This document shows positions 1 through 10,261 of a stretch of DNA of 64,000 bases, one piece after another. Both the position numbers and the translations under genes were made by a program. The notes beneath the pieces are model-generated. The model saw nothing but the letters and a program-made list of their open reading frames with translations, was not told where the DNA came from and ran no database searches. The stretch is from Mycolicibacterium litorale (GTDB taxonomy: Bacteria; Actinomycetota; Actinomycetes; Mycobacteriales; Mycobacteriaceae): contig CP019882.1 of assembly GCA_002007745.1 (NCBI GenBank), positions 3,534,001-3,598,000 of the forward strand, written 5' to 3'. Each line of letters opens with the position of its first letter. The stretch's first letter is position 1.

Positions 1-1311
1 GACATCGACGCGGCGTACTCGGCCGCGGCGTCGGCGTTTGCCGACTGGAAGCGGACCACGCCTTCGCATCGACAGAAGGCGCTGCTGGGCTTCGCCGATG
101 ACGTCGAGAAGAACGCCGAACGCCTCGTCGCCGCCGAGGGCCGCAACACCGGTAAGCCCCACCACGTCACACTGGCCGAAGAGATCCCGCCGATGCTCGA
201 CCAGATTCGGTTCTTCGCCGGCGCGGCAAGGATTCTGGAAGGCAAGTCGGCCGGCGAGTACCTGGAGAACCACACCTCCTGGATCCGCCGCGAGCCGGTC
301 GGCGTCATCGGTCAGGTCGCGCCGTGGAACTACCCGATGATGATGGCGATCTGGAAGTTCTGTCCCGCCATCGCCGCGGGTAACACGGTGGTGATCAAGC
401 CCAGTGACACCACGCCGGTGACCACGGTCATGCTCGCGGAGATCGCCGCTGAGCACTTCGGGCCGGGTGTGCTCAACGTTGTCTGCGGCGACCGGGTGAC
501 CGGCGCAGCTGTGGTCGGGCACCCAACGCCACAGATGGTGTCGATCACCGGGTCGGTCGCCGCCGGGCGGGCGGTGGCGGTCAGCGCCGGCGGCCACCTC
601 AAACGCACGCACCTGGAACTGGGCGGCAAGGCACCGGTGATCGTGTTCGACGACGCCGACATCGCCAATGCCGCCGAGGGCATTGCGGTGGCCGGCTTCT
701 TCAACGCCGGTCAGGATTGCACCGCCGCAACCCGGGTGCTGGCCCGAGCCGGGATCGCCGAGGATCTCACCGCCGCGCTGGCCGAGCAGGCCAAGGGAGC
801 AACCACCACCTTCGGGCGCGCCGCCGACGACGAAGACGCCTGGGTACCACCGGTCAACAATCCCAATCAGCTTGACCGGGTGCTCGGCTTCCTGTCCGAC
901 GTGCCGTCCCACGCGAGCGTGGCTGCCGGCGGAAACCGCCAGGGCGACAAGGGGTTCTACGTCGAACCGACGGTCATCGGCGGACTGGTGCAGGGCGACC
1001 GGCACATCCAGGAGGAGATCTTCGGCCCGGTGATCACCGTCCAGTCGTTCACCGACGAGGAGGAGGCGATCCGCCTGGCCAACGGCGTCGAATACGGTCT
1101 GGCGTCGTCGGTGTGGACCCGGGATGTCTCCCGCGCCATCCGGGTGTCCAATGCGCTGGACTTCGGCTGCGTATGGATCAACACCCACATCCCGTTGGTC
1201 GCCGAGATGCCGCACGGTGGCTACAAGGCCTCCGGGCACGGTAAGGATCTGTCGATGTACGGCTTCGAGGACTACACCCGCATCAAGCACGTGATGGCCT
1301 ACACCGGCTGA
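1..1311 (+). CDS. Aldehyde dehydrogenase, 5'-truncated by window edge
   Basis: NAD(P)-dependent aldehyde dehydrogenase that oxidises an aldehyde to its acid; the best family match by eye is the aminobutyraldehyde/betaine-aldehyde group. The reading frame is open from base 1, so the N-terminus lies outside the window and 436 residues are visible. Family landmarks seen are PWNYP near the start of the NAD-binding part, LELGGK with general-base Glu206, and GQDC with catalytic Cys240 (visible-residue numbering; the 34-residue spacing is the family's usual one). The C-terminal NTHIP...GGYKASGHGKD block is intact. The exact substrate is inference. The partner aminotransferase, if any, would lie upstream of the window. 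Confidence 0.93.
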   Translation, partial: DIDAAYSAAASAFADWKRTTPSHRQKALLGFADDVEKNAERLVAAEGRNTGKPHHVTLAEEIPPMLDQIRFFAGAARILEGKSAGEYLENHTSWIRREPVGVIGQVAPWNYPMMMAIWKFCPAIAAGNTVVIKPSDTTPVTTVMLAEIAAEHFGPGVLNVVCGDRVTGAAVVGHPTPQMVSITGSVAAGRAVAVSAGGHLKRTHLELGGKAPVIVFDDADIANAAEGIAVAGFFNAGQDCTAATRVLARAGIAEDLTAALAEQAKGATTTFGRAADDEDAWVPPVNNPNQLDRVLGFLSDVPSHASVAAGGNRQGDKGFYVEPTVIGGLVQGDRHIQEEIFGPVITVQSFTDEEEAIRLANGVEYGLASSVWTRDVSRAIRVSNALDFGCVWINTHIPLVAEMPHGGYKASGHGKDLSMYGFEDYTRIKHVMAYTG

Positions 1312-1333
1312 GGCCACCGTCGGTCGCTGCGGG

Positions 1334-2257
1334 TCAGGGGTTGTAGGCGCGCAGCAGTGCCCGGGTGCGGGCCTTGCCCTCCGGCGACGGATCGAACGTC
1401 GCGGCCACGTATTCGTCGACGCCCGCGGCGCGCAGCTCGTCGAGCCGCCCGCGGACGGTGTCTTCGTCACCGATGATGGCGGCGTCCTGCGGGCCGGCAT
1501 AGCCCTCCCGGTCCAGCATCGCGCGGTAGGAGGGCAGCTGCCCGTAGATCGCGAACTGCTCGGCGGCCTGCCTTCGGGCGGTGTCCACGTCGTCGGTGAC
1601 GCTGATCGGCAACGAGGCGGCGACCCGCACACCGCCGCCGCGGCCGGCGTCGACCGCCGCCTGGCGCAATGTCGGTCCGACGTGCTCGGCGAGTGTCTTG
1701 GGTCCGGTCATCCAGGTACAGGTGCCGGAGGTGCGCCGCCCGGCGATCTTGAGCAACTGAGGTCCCAGCGCCGCGATGTAGACATCCGGGCGTGGTGCTC
1801 CAGGAATCATCAGTGCGCCGCGGGTGGTCACCGTCTCCCCCACCGAGTCGGCGGGTTGACCGGCCAACAGCGGTAGCAGTCCGTCGAGGTACTCGTTGAG
1901 TCTGCGCACCGGTTTGTCCCAGGGGATGCCCCACATGCCCTCGGTGACGGCCTGGTGGGTCATGCCCAGCCCGAGGATGAATCGGCCACCGGAGGCCAGG
2001 CTCAGCGTCAGGACGCGCTGAGCCATCTGCATCGGATGTTGGTTCTGGATCGGCACCACACCGCTGGCGACTTCGATGGTGTCGACTTCCCGCAACGCGA
2101 TCGCCAGGACGGTGAGAAGGTCTGGCTCATAGGGCAATTGACTCATCCATACCCGGCTGAAGCCTTCGTCGCGCAGCATCGCGAGGTTGGCGATGGTCGC
2201 ATCGATGGGAGATCCGTCGCCCGATCCGCTGAGTTGCCCGAACATGCTGATCTGCAT
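1334..2257 (-). CDS. LLM-class (luciferase-like, probably F420-dependent) oxidoreductase
   Basis: A 307-aa luciferase-like TIM-barrel oxidoreductase; in mycobacteria these usually use F420 or flavin. The sequence shows the typical N-terminal MQISMFGQLSG strand, a mid-protein QRVLTLSLASGGRFILGLG segment, and a GEETVRGRL-like end (GDEDTVRGRLDELRAAGVDEY). I place the start at the ATG at 2257 rather than 16 codons upstream because AAGGGAAG precedes it at good spacing and the protein then begins on the first barrel strand. It is convergent with the aldehyde dehydrogenase, 22 bp away. Cofactor and substrate cannot be read from the sequence alone. Confidence 0.85.
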   Translation of the reverse strand: MQISMFGQLSGSGDGSPIDATIANLAMLRDEGFSRVWMSQLPYEPDLLTVLAIALREVDTIEVASGVVPIQNQHPMQMAQRVLTLSLASGGRFILGLGMTHQAVTEGMWGIPWDKPVRRLNEYLDGLLPLLAGQPADSVGETVTTRGALMIPGAPRPDVYIAALGPQLLKIAGRRTSGTCTWMTGPKTLAEHVGPTLRQAAVDAGRGGGVRVAASLPISVTDDVDTARRQAAEQFAIYGQLPSYRAMLDREGYAGPQDAAIIGDEDTVRGRLDELRAAGVDEYVAATFDPSPEGKARTRALLRAYNP

Positions 2258-2377
2258 CGCCACCACTTCCCTTGAACCGCGTCCACGTCGACACTGCGCC
2301 GTCATCCATCATGCTCCCACCCCGGCAAGCGAAGGCCACCCGCGCACCGGTCGGCGGCGGGTGGCCCTGCGGCGGGG

Positions 2378-3079
2378 TCAGTGTGCGACGGGTGTTCGGC
2401 GCGAACCACCGAACATGTCGCGCAGGCCGCGGCGCCGGCGCGGTTCGTCGACCGGCTGGTCCACCGCCTCGTCAGCGTGATGCCGATTGCCGGCCACGAC
2501 CGGCTCGGTCGTCGTCATGCGGGCGTCGATCGGTTCGGCGGCCACCGGTTCGGCAGTTGCCAGCGGGCGCTGCGCGTAGCGGATGTCGCGCAGGCTGCGC
2601 ACCGAGACCCGGCCCAGCGCCATGGCGCCCAGGAAGATGATCAGCGCACCGAGGCCGCTGAAGAAGGTCAGCTCCAACGCCACTTGGCCGGCGACCGTAT
2701 CGGAGGCCGGCGCACCGAAGTCACCGAGGCCCAACGGCACCGCGAAGATCCGGCCGACAACGAACCAGGCGCCCGCGACGACGGTGAGCCAACCGCCGAA
2801 CACTGCGGTCGCCCGGTTTCGCGACATCAGCAACAAGAGGCCGCCCACCACCGTTACCGCACCGGGCAGCACCTCCAACCACCCGCGCCCCGGCGTCCAT
2901 GCCCATGGCGTATCGGGGTCGTACGCGAAGTTGAAGTAGGGCCCGACGAACGGGATCAGCGCGCCCCACAGCCCGAGCAGGACGAGCAGGAAACCGCTTG
3001 CCGCACCCCGGCTGCGGGGAATCTCCATCCGTCCCGCGCGCGTGTCGACGTCCCGCAAGCGGGTGTCTGCATCTTTCAT
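2378..3079 (-). CDS. Conserved membrane protein, four predicted helices
   Basis: A 233-aa protein of unknown function. After a charged N-terminus (about 25 residues) there are four hydrophobic segments at roughly residues 27-48, 70-86, 92-112 and 132-155, then a hydrophilic 75-residue tail rich in Ala, Glu, Pro and Arg that should be cytoplasmic. The start is supported by GAGGAGGCGTC directly before the ATG. It reads away from car, sharing a 224-bp intergenic region with it. I do not recognise a named family. Confidence 0.7.
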   Translation of the reverse strand: MKDADTRLRDVDTRAGRMEIPRSRGAASGFLLVLLGLWGALIPFVGPYFNFAYDPDTPWAWTPGRGWLEVLPGAVTVVGGLLLLMSRNRATAVFGGWLTVVAGAWFVVGRIFAVPLGLGDFGAPASDTVAGQVALELTFFSGLGALIIFLGAMALGRVSVRSLRDIRYAQRPLATAEPVAAEPIDARMTTTEPVVAGNRHHADEAVDQPVDEPRRRRGLRDMFGGSRRTPVAH

Positions 3080-3219
3080 GACGCCTCCTCGGCTCTGGGT
3101 GTGTCCCCGTGATGAGTCCGAGTACCCGCGGCTTGTCAGGGTCTAACGGCGCACCTCGAGCGCCATCGAGAGCAAGTTCACAGTCTTGGTTTCTAGCATC
3201 GGGGCCGAAGCGAGGAATA

Positions 3220-3238
3220 ACGTTAGTTTCGCTAACGT
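3220..3238. promoter_or_regulatory. Perfect inverted repeat upstream of car (candidate operator)
   Basis: ACGTTAG - TTTCG - CTAACGT, 7-bp perfect arms with a 5-bp spacer, in an AT-richer patch 66 bp before the car ATG. Its size and symmetry suit a dimeric TetR- or MarR-type repressor. The rest of 3080-3303 shows no other clear signal. Confidence 0.55.
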
Positions 3239-3303
3239 AGTTTCTCGTGGGCGCAACGAAGCGCCGATACCTATTTCTCCTTTTGACTTACTGGAGTTTC
3301 GTC

Positions 3304-6300
3304 ATGCCGACTGATACTCGCGAAGCGCGATTCGAACAGCGCGTCGCCGATCTCGCCGCGAACGATGCGCAGTTCGCCGCGGCCACCCCCGACCCTGACA
3401 TCACGGCGGCAGCCGACCAGCCGGGACTGCGCCTACCCGCAATCATCAAGACCGTGTTCGACGGTTACGCCGACCGTCCCGCCGTTGGACAGCGAACGGT
3501 GCGGTTCACCGAGGATCCCGTCACCGGTCGCACCACCGCCGAGCTCTTACCCGCCTTCGAGACCATCACCTACCAGCAGCTGTGGCAGCGAGTACAGGCT
3601 GTAGCCGGCGCGTGGGCCGACAACCCGGTGCGTCCCGGTGACCGGGTCGCGGTCCTGGGGTTCACCAGCGTCGACTACACGACCATCGATCTCGCGCTGG
3701 TGCTGCTCGGTGCGGTCTCCGTGCCGCTGCAGACCAGCTCCGCGGTTGACTCCTTGAGCCCGATCATCGCCGAGACCGAGCCGGCGCTCATCGCGTCGAG
3801 CATCGACTACGTCGCCGATGCCGTGGAGTTGGCACTGCGCGGCCCCGAACCGAAACGCTTGGTCGTCTTCGACTACCGTCCCGAGATCGACGACCAGCGC
3901 GACGCGTTGGCCGCCGCGCGGACCCGTTTGGCCGGCACCGCCGTGTCGGTCACCACCCTCGCCGACGACATCGCCGGCGCCCCCTCCACCCCCACCGTCC
4001 TGCGCGACACCGACGAGGACGATCCGCTGACTCTGCTGATCTACACCTCCGGCAGCACCGGCGCTCCGAAGGGCGCCATGTATCCGGCCCATAAGGTGGC
4101 CGACATGTGGCGGGCTGCGGCCGCGCACTGGGACGAGAAGCACGGCGCGTTCCCGGCGATCGTCCTGAGCTTCATGCCGATGAGCCACGTCATGGGACGC
4201 GGTGCCCTTTACGGCGCGCTGAGCACCGGCGGCACAGTGTATTTCGCCGCCCGTCCTGACCTGTCGACGTTCCTGGAAGATCTGGCACTGACGCGTCCGA
4301 CCCAGCTGAACCTGGTCCCCCGGGTCTGGGACATGATCCACCAGGAAGTGCAGAGCGAGCTCGACCGCCGGGCTGGCACCGAACGGGCGCAGGTATTGGC
4401 CGAGAAGCGCAGCAGCCTCCTGGGCGGCCGCTTCGTCAACGCCATGACCGGTTCGGCACCGATCGCACCCGAGCTCAAGGCGTGGGTCGAAGACTTCCTC
4501 GACATGCATCTGGTCGAGGGGTACGGCTCCACCGAGGCGGGAGCGGTGTTCGTCGACGGTCTGGTTCGCCGTCCACCGGTCACCGATTACAAGCTCGTGG
4601 ACGTTCCCGAACTCGGCTACTTCAGTACCGATCTCCCGCATCCTCGCGGAGAGCTGCTGGTGAAGTCGACGCAACTGTTCCCCGGCTACTACAAGCGGCC
4701 CGAAGTCACCGCGGAGATGTTCGACGCCGAGGGCTTCTACCGCACCGGCGACATCGTCGCCGAGCTCGGTCCCGACCAATTGCAGTACGTGGACCGGCGC
4801 AACAACGTGCTCAAGTTGTCCCAAGGTGAGTTCGTCACGGTGTCCAAGCTGGAGGCGGCCTTCGGCCGCAGCCCGCTGGTGCACCAGATCTACCTGTACG
4901 GCAACAGTGCTCGGCCCTACCTGCTTGCCGTCGTCGTGCCGACCGCCGAGGCGCTGGCCGACCACGACACCACCGAGCTCAAGGCGCTCATCGGCGAGTC
5001 CTTGCAGGATGTGGCGCGGACTGCCGGCCTGCAGTCCTACGAGATCCCGCGCGATTTCCTCATCGAAGCAACCCCTTTCACCCTGGAGAACGGGCTGCTG
5101 ACCGGTATTCGCAAGCTGGCCTGGCCTCGCCTGAAGGAACGCTACGGCCCGGCTCTCGAGCAGCTCTACGTCGACCTCGCCGAGGGTCAGGCCGATGAGT
5201 TGCGCGCGCTCCGGCAAAGCGGTTCCGATGCCCCGGCGCTGGAGACCGTCACGCGGGCTGCCGGTGCTCTGCTGGGCGCCGCGGCCGCCGACCTCCAGCC
5301 CGATGCCCACTTCACCGATCTGGGTGGAGATTCCCTGTCGGCGTTGACATTCGCCAACCTTTTACAGGAGATCTTCGACGTCGAGGTGCCGGTAGGGGTG
5401 ATCGTCAGCCCGGCCAACGACCTGGCCGGCATCGCCGCCTACGTCGAGACGCAGCGGACCTCCGGCAGCAAGCGGCCGACCTTCGCCACTGTCCACGGCG
5501 CCGGCGCCACCGAGGCCCACGCCCGGGATCTGACGTTGGACAAGTTCATCGACGAAGCCACGCTGGCCGCCGCGGCGACGCTGCCCGGCCCCACCGGCGA
5601 GATCCGCACGGTCCTGCTGACCGGTGCGACCGGATTCCTGGGCCGCTACCTGGCTCTGGAGTGGCTGGAGCGGATGAGCATGGTTGACGGCAAGGTGATC
5701 TGCCTGGTGCGGGCCCGCTCGAATGAGGATGCCCGCCAACGTCTCGACTCCACCTTCGACAGCGGCGACCCGAAGCTGCTGGCGCACTACCAGCAGTTGG
5801 CCGCCGCGCACCTGGAAGTGATCGCCGGCGACAAGGGTGAGGAGAACCTCGGGCTGGATCCCGCCACCTGGCAGCGACTGGCCGACACCGTCGATCTCAT
5901 CGTCGACCCGGCCGCCTTGGTCAACCACGTGCTGCCGTACCGGGAGTTGTTCGGTCCCAACGCCGTTGGCACAGCCGAGCTGATCCGCATCGCGCTGACC
6001 ACCAAGCTCAAGCCGTTCGTGTACGTGTCCACCATCGGCGTCGGAGCGGGGATCGCTGCCGGGCAGTTCGTCGAGGACGCCGACATCCGCACGATCAGTG
6101 CCACCCGGGCGGTGGACGACTCCTACGCCAACGGGTACAGCAACAGCAAGTGGGCCGGCGAGGTCCTGCTGCGCGAGGCTAACGATCTGTGCGGCCTGCC
6201 GGTTTCGGTGTTCCGCTGTGACATGATCCTGGCCGACACCACTTACGGCGGCCAGCTCAATCTGCCGGATATGTTCACCCGGATGATGCTGAGCCTGGTG

Positions 6301-6795
6301 GCAACTGGCATCGCACCGGCGTCGTTTTACGAGCTCGCCGCCGACGGCAGCCGCCAACGCGCCCACTACGACGGTCTACCGGTGGAATTCATCGCCGAAG
6401 CCATCTCGACGCTGGGCGCACAGGTCGACGAGGGGTTCGAGACCTACCACGTGATGAACCCCTACGACGACGGCATCGGGCTCGACGAGTTCGTCGACTG
6501 GCTGGTCGAGGCGGGCTACCCGATTCAGCGGATCGACGACTACGCGGGCTGGCTGCAGCGGTTCGAAACCGCGATGCGCTCGCTGCCGGATCGTCAGCGC
6601 CAGTATTCGCTGCTGCCGCTGTTGCACAACTACCAGCGGCCCGAGCACCCGATCAACGGCTCGATCGCGCCGACCGACCGGTTCCGTGCCGCGGTGCAGG
6701 ACGCCAAGATCGGTCCGGACAAGGACATCCCGCACGTCTCACCGGAGGTCATCGTCAAGTACGCGACCGACCTGACGCTACTGGGTCTGTTGTAA
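3304..6795 (+). CDS. car: Carboxylic acid reductase (FadD9 type)
   Basis: A 1163-aa multidomain enzyme that reduces carboxylic acids to aldehydes using ATP and NADPH. Domain order is adenylation ([11 protein letters not shown] from residue 247; EGYGSTEAG later), a carrier domain with the LGGDSLSA site (Ser677, phosphopantetheine attachment), and a thioester reductase with a Rossmann TGATGFLG motif near 773 and Tyr945-x3-Lys949. The sequence is close to the known M. marinum enzyme along its whole length. The start is the ATG at 3304, with CTGGAG upstream; an in-frame GTG 19 codons earlier would add a hydrophobic run absent from homologues. The enzyme needs a phosphopantetheinyl transferase in trans; none is present in this window. 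Confidence 0.97.
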   Translation: MPTDTREARFEQRVADLAANDAQFAAATPDPDITAAADQPGLRLPAIIKTVFDGYADRPAVGQRTVRFTEDPVTGRTTAELLPAFETITYQQLWQRVQAVAGAWADNPVRPGDRVAVLGFTSVDYTTIDLALVLLGAVSVPLQTSSAVDSLSPIIAETEPALIASSIDYVADAVELALRGPEPKRLVVFDYRPEIDDQRDALAAARTRLAGTAVSVTTLADDIAGAPSTPTVLRDTDEDDPLTLLIYTSGSTGAPKGAMYPAHKVADMWRAAAAHWDEKHGAFPAIVLSFMPMSHVMGRGALYGALSTGGTVYFAARPDLSTFLEDLALTRPTQLNLVPRVWDMIHQEVQSELDRRAGTERAQVLAEKRSSLLGGRFVNAMTGSAPIAPELKAWVEDFLDMHLVEGYGSTEAGAVFVDGLVRRPPVTDYKLVDVPELGYFSTDLPHPRGELLVKSTQLFPGYYKRPEVTAEMFDAEGFYRTGDIVAELGPDQLQYVDRRNNVLKLSQGEFVTVSKLEAAFGRSPLVHQIYLYGNSARPYLLAVVVPTAEALADHDTTELKALIGESLQDVARTAGLQSYEIPRDFLIEATPFTLENGLLTGIRKLAWPRLKERYGPALEQLYVDLAEGQADELRALRQSGSDAPALETVTRAAGALLGAAAADLQPDAHFTDLGGDSLSALTFANLLQEIFDVEVPVGVIVSPANDLAGIAAYVETQRTSGSKRPTFATVHGAGATEAHARDLTLDKFIDEATLAAAATLPGPTGEIRTVLLTGATGFLGRYLALEWLERMSMVDGKVICLVRARSNEDARQRLDSTFDSGDPKLLAHYQQLAAAHLEVIAGDKGEENLGLDPATWQRLADTVDLIVDPAALVNHVLPYRELFGPNAVGTAELIRIALTTKLKPFVYVSTIGVGAGIAAGQFVEDADIRTISATRAVDDSYANGYSNSKWAGEVLLREANDLCGLPVSVFRCDMILADTTYGGQLNLPDMFTRMMLSLVATGIAPASFYELAADGSRQRAHYDGLPVEFIAEAISTLGAQVDEGFETYHVMNPYDDGIGLDEFVDWLVEAGYPIQRIDDYAGWLQRFETAMRSLPDRQRQYSLLPLLHNYQRPEHPINGSIAPTDRFRAAVQDAKIGPDKDIPHVSPEVIVKYATDLTLLGLL

Positions 6796-6807
6796 CGACA
6801 CCGAACT

Positions 6808-6852
6808 CGACACCAGGGTCGCGATCGACGGGGATCGACGGCCCTGGTGTCG
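6808..6852 (+). terminator. Hairpin terminator after car
   Basis: CGACACCAGGG at 6808-6818 pairs perfectly with CCCTGGTGTCG at 6842-6852 (11 bp, plus two or three more weak inner pairs), 12 nt after the car stop. It is followed by TCTT rather than a long U run, as is common in mycobacteria, and lies between convergent genes so may serve both. Confidence 0.7.
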
Positions 6853-6867
6853 TCTTGGTGCGCCCCG

Positions 6868-7251
6868 TCAGAGGACGGCGATCACCAGCAGCACGACAGC
6901 CACCAACGGGAAGGCCCCCTGGGTCACCGCGGCGCGCGCCTTATCCGGTGAGGACGCCAGCAACACGACCGCCGCGGCCAGCATGGAGCCGACTCCGGCG
7001 AGTATCAATGCAGCGCCGATCCCCTTGTGGCCCAGGATGATCGCGGCGATGCCCGCGGCACCGACGATCGCCAGGAACAGGTTGTAGAAGCCTTGATTGA
7101 AGGCCAACTCCTTGGTGGCCTGGGCTTCCTCGGCGCTGATGCCGAAGACCGCGCGGGTGCGCGGTGTGGTCCAGGTCAGCGACTCCATCGTGAAGATGTA
7201 GACGTGCAGCAGCGCGGCAAGTCCGGCGAAGATCAACGCGGCGACAAGCAT
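6868..7251 (-). CDS. DUF1304 family small membrane protein
   Basis: A 127-aa integral membrane protein with four hydrophobic helices and almost no loops. The HVYIFTMESLTW segment in helix 1 and NQGFYNLFLA at helix 2 are the features by which I recognise the DUF1304 family. Its function is not established. It lies on the minus strand just downstream of ruvB and converges on car across the hairpin terminator. GGGAGCC precedes the ATG. Confidence 0.82.
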   Translation of the reverse strand: MLVAALIFAGLAALLHVYIFTMESLTWTTPRTRAVFGISAEEAQATKELAFNQGFYNLFLAIVGAAGIAAIILGHKGIGAALILAGVGSMLAAAVVLLASSPDKARAAVTQGAFPLVAVVLLVIAVL

Positions 7252-7337
7252 CGGGGCTCCCTCCCATCATTCGAAAAGGCCGGGCTGGCCGAGCCCGCTG
7301 GCCCGCGGCGGTGCCACCATGCCGAGGTGGGTCCAGG

Positions 7338-8330
7338 CTAGCGGCGTGGCGACCCGGCCGCGGGGGTCCGCGCAATCATGCCGGCGCGCACCAGGAACGG
7401 CTCGCACACCTCCTCGACGGTGGTGGCCTCCTCGCCCACCGCGACGGCGAGCGTGGACACTCCGACCGGGCCGCCGCCGAAACTGCGGGTGAGCGCGGAC
7501 AGTACGGCTCGGTCCAACCGGTCCAGCCCCAGTTCGTCGACGTCGTAGACGGCCAGTGCGGCCTTGGCGATATCACGGGTGATGATTCCGTCGGCGCGGA
7601 CCTCGGCATAGTCGCGCACGCGCCGCAACAGCCGGTTCGCGATGCGCGGTGTGCCGCGGGACCGGCGGGCGATCTCCGAACCGGCCTCAGCTCCCAGTTC
7701 GATGCCCAGGATGCCGGCCGAGCGGGCCAGCACCCGTTCCAGCTCGGGCGGCTCGTAGAAGTCCATGTGCGCGGTGAACCCGAATCGATCGCGCAGCGGC
7801 CCGGTCAGCGCGCCCGACCGGGTGGTGGCACCAACCAGGGTGAACGGCGCGACCTCGAGCGGAATCGACGTGGCCCCAGGGCCTTTGCCGACCACGACGT
7901 CGACCCGGAAATCCTCCATCGCCAGGTACAGCATCTCTTCAGCGGGCCGGGCGATGCGATGAATCTCGTCGATGAACAGCACATCGTGCTCGACCAGGTT
8001 GGACAGCATCGCCGCCAAGTCGCCGGCCCGTTCCAGCGCGGGCCCGGAGGTGACCCGCAGCGATGATCCCAGCTCGGCGGCGATGATCATCGCCAGCGAT
8101 GTCTTGCCCAGTCCCGGCGGCCCGGACAGCAGGATGTGATCCGGTGTGCCGCCGCGGTTCTTGGCGCCCTCCAGAACCAGCTGCAGCTGTTCGCGCACGC
8201 GCGGCTGGCCGATGAACTCGCGTAGCGACCGGGGCCGCAGGCTGGCATCGATATCCCCTTCGCCGACGGTTAGCGCCGGCGAGACGTCACGCTCGAGCTC
8301 GTCGTCCTCGGCTTCGTCGAACCTGCTCAT
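7338..8330 (-). CDS. ruvB: Holliday junction branch migration helicase RuvB
   Basis: A 330-aa AAA+ motor that, with RuvA, drives branch migration of Holliday junctions during recombinational repair. Seen: Walker A GPPGLGKT (residues 70-77), Walker B LFIDEIHR (about 118-125), sensor 1 GATTRSG and the C-terminal winged-helix domain ([13 protein letters not shown]). It is the last gene of ruvC-ruvA-ruvB; its ATG overlaps the ruvA stop codon, indicating translational coupling. Length and order match other mycobacteria. Confidence 0.98.
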   Translation of the reverse strand: MSRFDEAEDDELERDVSPALTVGEGDIDASLRPRSLREFIGQPRVREQLQLVLEGAKNRGGTPDHILLSGPPGLGKTSLAMIIAAELGSSLRVTSGPALERAGDLAAMLSNLVEHDVLFIDEIHRIARPAEEMLYLAMEDFRVDVVVGKGPGATSIPLEVAPFTLVGATTRSGALTGPLRDRFGFTAHMDFYEPPELERVLARSAGILGIELGAEAGSEIARRSRGTPRIANRLLRRVRDYAEVRADGIITRDIAKAALAVYDVDELGLDRLDRAVLSALTRSFGGGPVGVSTLAVAVGEEATTVEEVCEPFLVRAGMIARTPAAGSPRR

Positions 8331-8917
8331 TTCTTACCCAGCATCGACAGCGCGGCCCGCAGCGCGCTCTGTGTGGTCGCCTCCGGATCGCCGGCGAGCA
8401 CCTTATCGGTGGCCTCCTCGGCTTGCTTGGCCGCGAAGCCAAGTCCGACAAGGGCTTCGACCACCGGCGCGCGCACAGCATGGCCGCTGGCCGTGGTCAT
8501 CCCGGCGGTCCCGGAGACCGGGCCGATCTTGTCGCGCAATTCCAGGACCATCCGCTCGGCGCCGCGCTTGCCGATGCCGGGGACCCTCGTCAGGGCCGTC
8601 ACGTCGCCGTCGGCCAGCGCTTGACGAAGGGCGGTCGCGTCATAGACAGCCAACGTCGCCAGCGCGATCTTGGGGCCGACCCCAGACACCCCGAGCAAGG
8701 TCAGGAACAGGTCGCGGGCGTCGGAGTCGGCGAAGCCGTAGAGCGTCTGGGAGTCTTCGCGCACGATCATCGCCGTGATCAGGCGCGCCTCCACGCCACG
8801 GCGCAGTGTCGCCAACGTCGACGGCGTGGCCATCACCTTGTATCCCACGCCGGCGGCCTCGATGACGGCGTGGTCGAGGGCGATGTCGACGACCTCCCCG
8901 CGTACCGAGGCGATCAC
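8327..8917 (-). CDS. ruvA: Holliday junction DNA-binding protein RuvA
   Basis: A 196-aa protein forming the tetramer that binds Holliday junctions and loads RuvB. Seen: OB-fold start [12 protein letters not shown], helix-hairpin-helix motifs ([14 protein letters not shown] and [15 protein letters not shown]) and a C-terminal three-helix domain that contacts RuvB. The start is the GTG at 8917, whose GTGA overlaps the ruvC stop; this gives exactly the usual mycobacterial length. The longer frame extending upstream through ruvC is not protein-like. Confidence 0.97.
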   Translation of the reverse strand: MIASVRGEVVDIALDHAVIEAAGVGYKVMATPSTLATLRRGVEARLITAMIVREDSQTLYGFADSDARDLFLTLLGVSGVGPKIALATLAVYDATALRQALADGDVTALTRVPGIGKRGAERMVLELRDKIGPVSGTAGMTTASGHAVRAPVVEALVGLGFAAKQAEEATDKVLAGDPEATTQSALRAALSMLGKK

Positions 8918-9468
8918 CTGGCCGCCTTCAACCGGGCCTGGTAGGCGCGCTTCTGTTCGGCTGCCATCGCCTCGGCCTGGGCCATCCGGGCGATCATCGG
9001 CGCCCGCCAGCAGTGGCAGATCGCCAGAGCCAGCGCGTCGGCGGCGTCGGCGGGTGTCGGCTTCTGCTGCAACTGGAGGATCCGGGTGACCATCGTGGTG
9101 ACCTGCGCCTTGTCGGCCCGGCCGTTTCCGGTGACGGCGGCCTTCACCTCGCTGGGGGTGTGGAAGTGCACGTCGATCCCACGGCGGGCAGCCGCCAGGG
9201 CGATCACCCCGCCCGCCTGCGCGGTACCCATCGCGGTGTTGGCGTTCTGGTTGGCGAAGACCCGCTCGATCGCGACGACATCGGGCTGGTGGGTGTCCAT
9301 CCAATGGTCGACGGTATCGCTGATCGTCAGCAGTCTGCGCTGCAACGGCTCGTCGGAGGGGGTGCGCACGACATCGACATCCAGGGCGATGACATGACGT
9401 CCCCGCCCACTCTCGATGACCGAGAGCCCACAGCGCGTCAACCCTGGGTCGACTCCCATCACCCGCAC
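8914..9468 (-). CDS. ruvC: Crossover junction endodeoxyribonuclease RuvC
   Basis: A 184-aa resolvase that nicks Holliday junctions symmetrically. All four metal-binding acidic residues are in place: Asp7 (VDPG), Glu68 (AIERVF), Asp141 and Asp144 (PADAADALA). The start is the GTG at 9468 with GAAAGG upstream. It is the first gene of the ruvCAB operon and is divergent from a TetR gene 108 bp away, so the operon promoter should lie in 9469-9576. Confidence 0.97.
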   Translation of the reverse strand: MRVMGVDPGLTRCGLSVIESGRGRHVIALDVDVVRTPSDEPLQRRLLTISDTVDHWMDTHQPDVVAIERVFANQNANTAMGTAQAGGVIALAAARRGIDVHFHTPSEVKAAVTGNGRADKAQVTTMVTRILQLQQKPTPADAADALALAICHCWRAPMIARMAQAEAMAAEQKRAYQARLKAAR

Positions 9469-9576
9469 GGATCGCCTTTCGGTTACGAACAGCTGTTCGA
9501 TACCTTAGCGGGCGGCCCGGACAGGATCGGTCAGGACACGCGGTGGCGCGGCCTCCGCTCGGCGATACTGAGCTCG

Positions 9577-10176
9577 ATGACCGCAGAGCCCAGCACCGCG
9601 CGTCCCCGGCCCGGCCGTCCGCGCAGTGAACAGTCCCGTTCGGCGGTGGTCCGCGCGACCTCGGAACTGCTCCGTGAGATCGGGCTGCGGGCCATGACCA
9701 CCGAGCAGATCGCCGCTCGCAGCGGTACCAGCAAGGCGACGATCTACAAGTGGTGGCCCAACAAGTACGGGGTGGCCGTCGATGCGTTCCTCTCCGAACT
9801 GCAGTCCGACTCGCCCGATCCCGACACCGGTTCGGCGCGCCGTGATCTGACGGCCTGGCTGCGCGGGTTGTTCCACTTCTACACCGGCCCGAGCGGGCGG
9901 GTGTTCGCCCAACTGGTCGGCGAGGCTCAATTCGATCCCGAGGTGGCCGCCGAGTTGCACGACGGGTTGATCCTGTCCCGCCGCGCCGCGTTGGAGACCA
10001 TCTGGGAGCGCGGCGTGGCCCGCGGCGAGCTGCGCGCCGATGTGGACCGGGATATCGCGATCGACCTGATCGTCGGGCCTGCGCTGTACCGCCTGATGCT
10101 CAGCGGGGCCGCGTTGGACGACGCCGCCGCGGACGCGATCATCGACGCAGTCATGCGCGGTGTGGCCGGTGAGTGA
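9577..10176 (+). CDS. TetR/AcrR family transcriptional regulator
   Basis: A 199-aa TetR-type repressor. The N-terminal helix-turn-helix is clear ([21 protein letters not shown], about residues 40-60), followed by an all-helical ligand-binding domain. It is divergent from ruvCAB. No Shine-Dalgarno is visible before the ATG; instead GATACT at 9564-9569 lies 7 nt before it, so the mRNA may be leaderless. An 18-bp palindrome 53 bp after its stop, before a small secreted protein, is a plausible target. Ligand unknown. Confidence 0.9.
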   Translation: MTAEPSTARPRPGRPRSEQSRSAVVRATSELLREIGLRAMTTEQIAARSGTSKATIYKWWPNKYGVAVDAFLSELQSDSPDPDTGSARRDLTAWLRGLFHFYTGPSGRVFAQLVGEAQFDPEVAAELHDGLILSRRAALETIWERGVARGELRADVDRDIAIDLIVGPALYRLMLSGAALDDAAADAIIDAVMRGVAGE

Positions 10177-10228
10177 GGTCACTGCCTGACCGGGATTACC
10201 GGCCACTCCCAGCGCGCTGCATATTTCG

Positions 10229-10246
10229 AAACTGTACGTTCAGTTT
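10229..10246. promoter_or_regulatory. 18-bp palindrome, candidate TetR operator
   Basis: AAACTGTACGTTCAGTTT is symmetric around its central ACGT except for one mismatched pair. It sits between the TetR gene end and the strong ribosome-binding site of the secreted protein at 10262, where a repressor could block transcription. Confidence 0.5.
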
Positions 10247-10261
10247 TAAAGGAGTTCGACC

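Noticed and set aside
3547..5310. 587-codon minus-strand open frame inside car
   Set aside because: Antisense shadow of the conserved adenylation domain.
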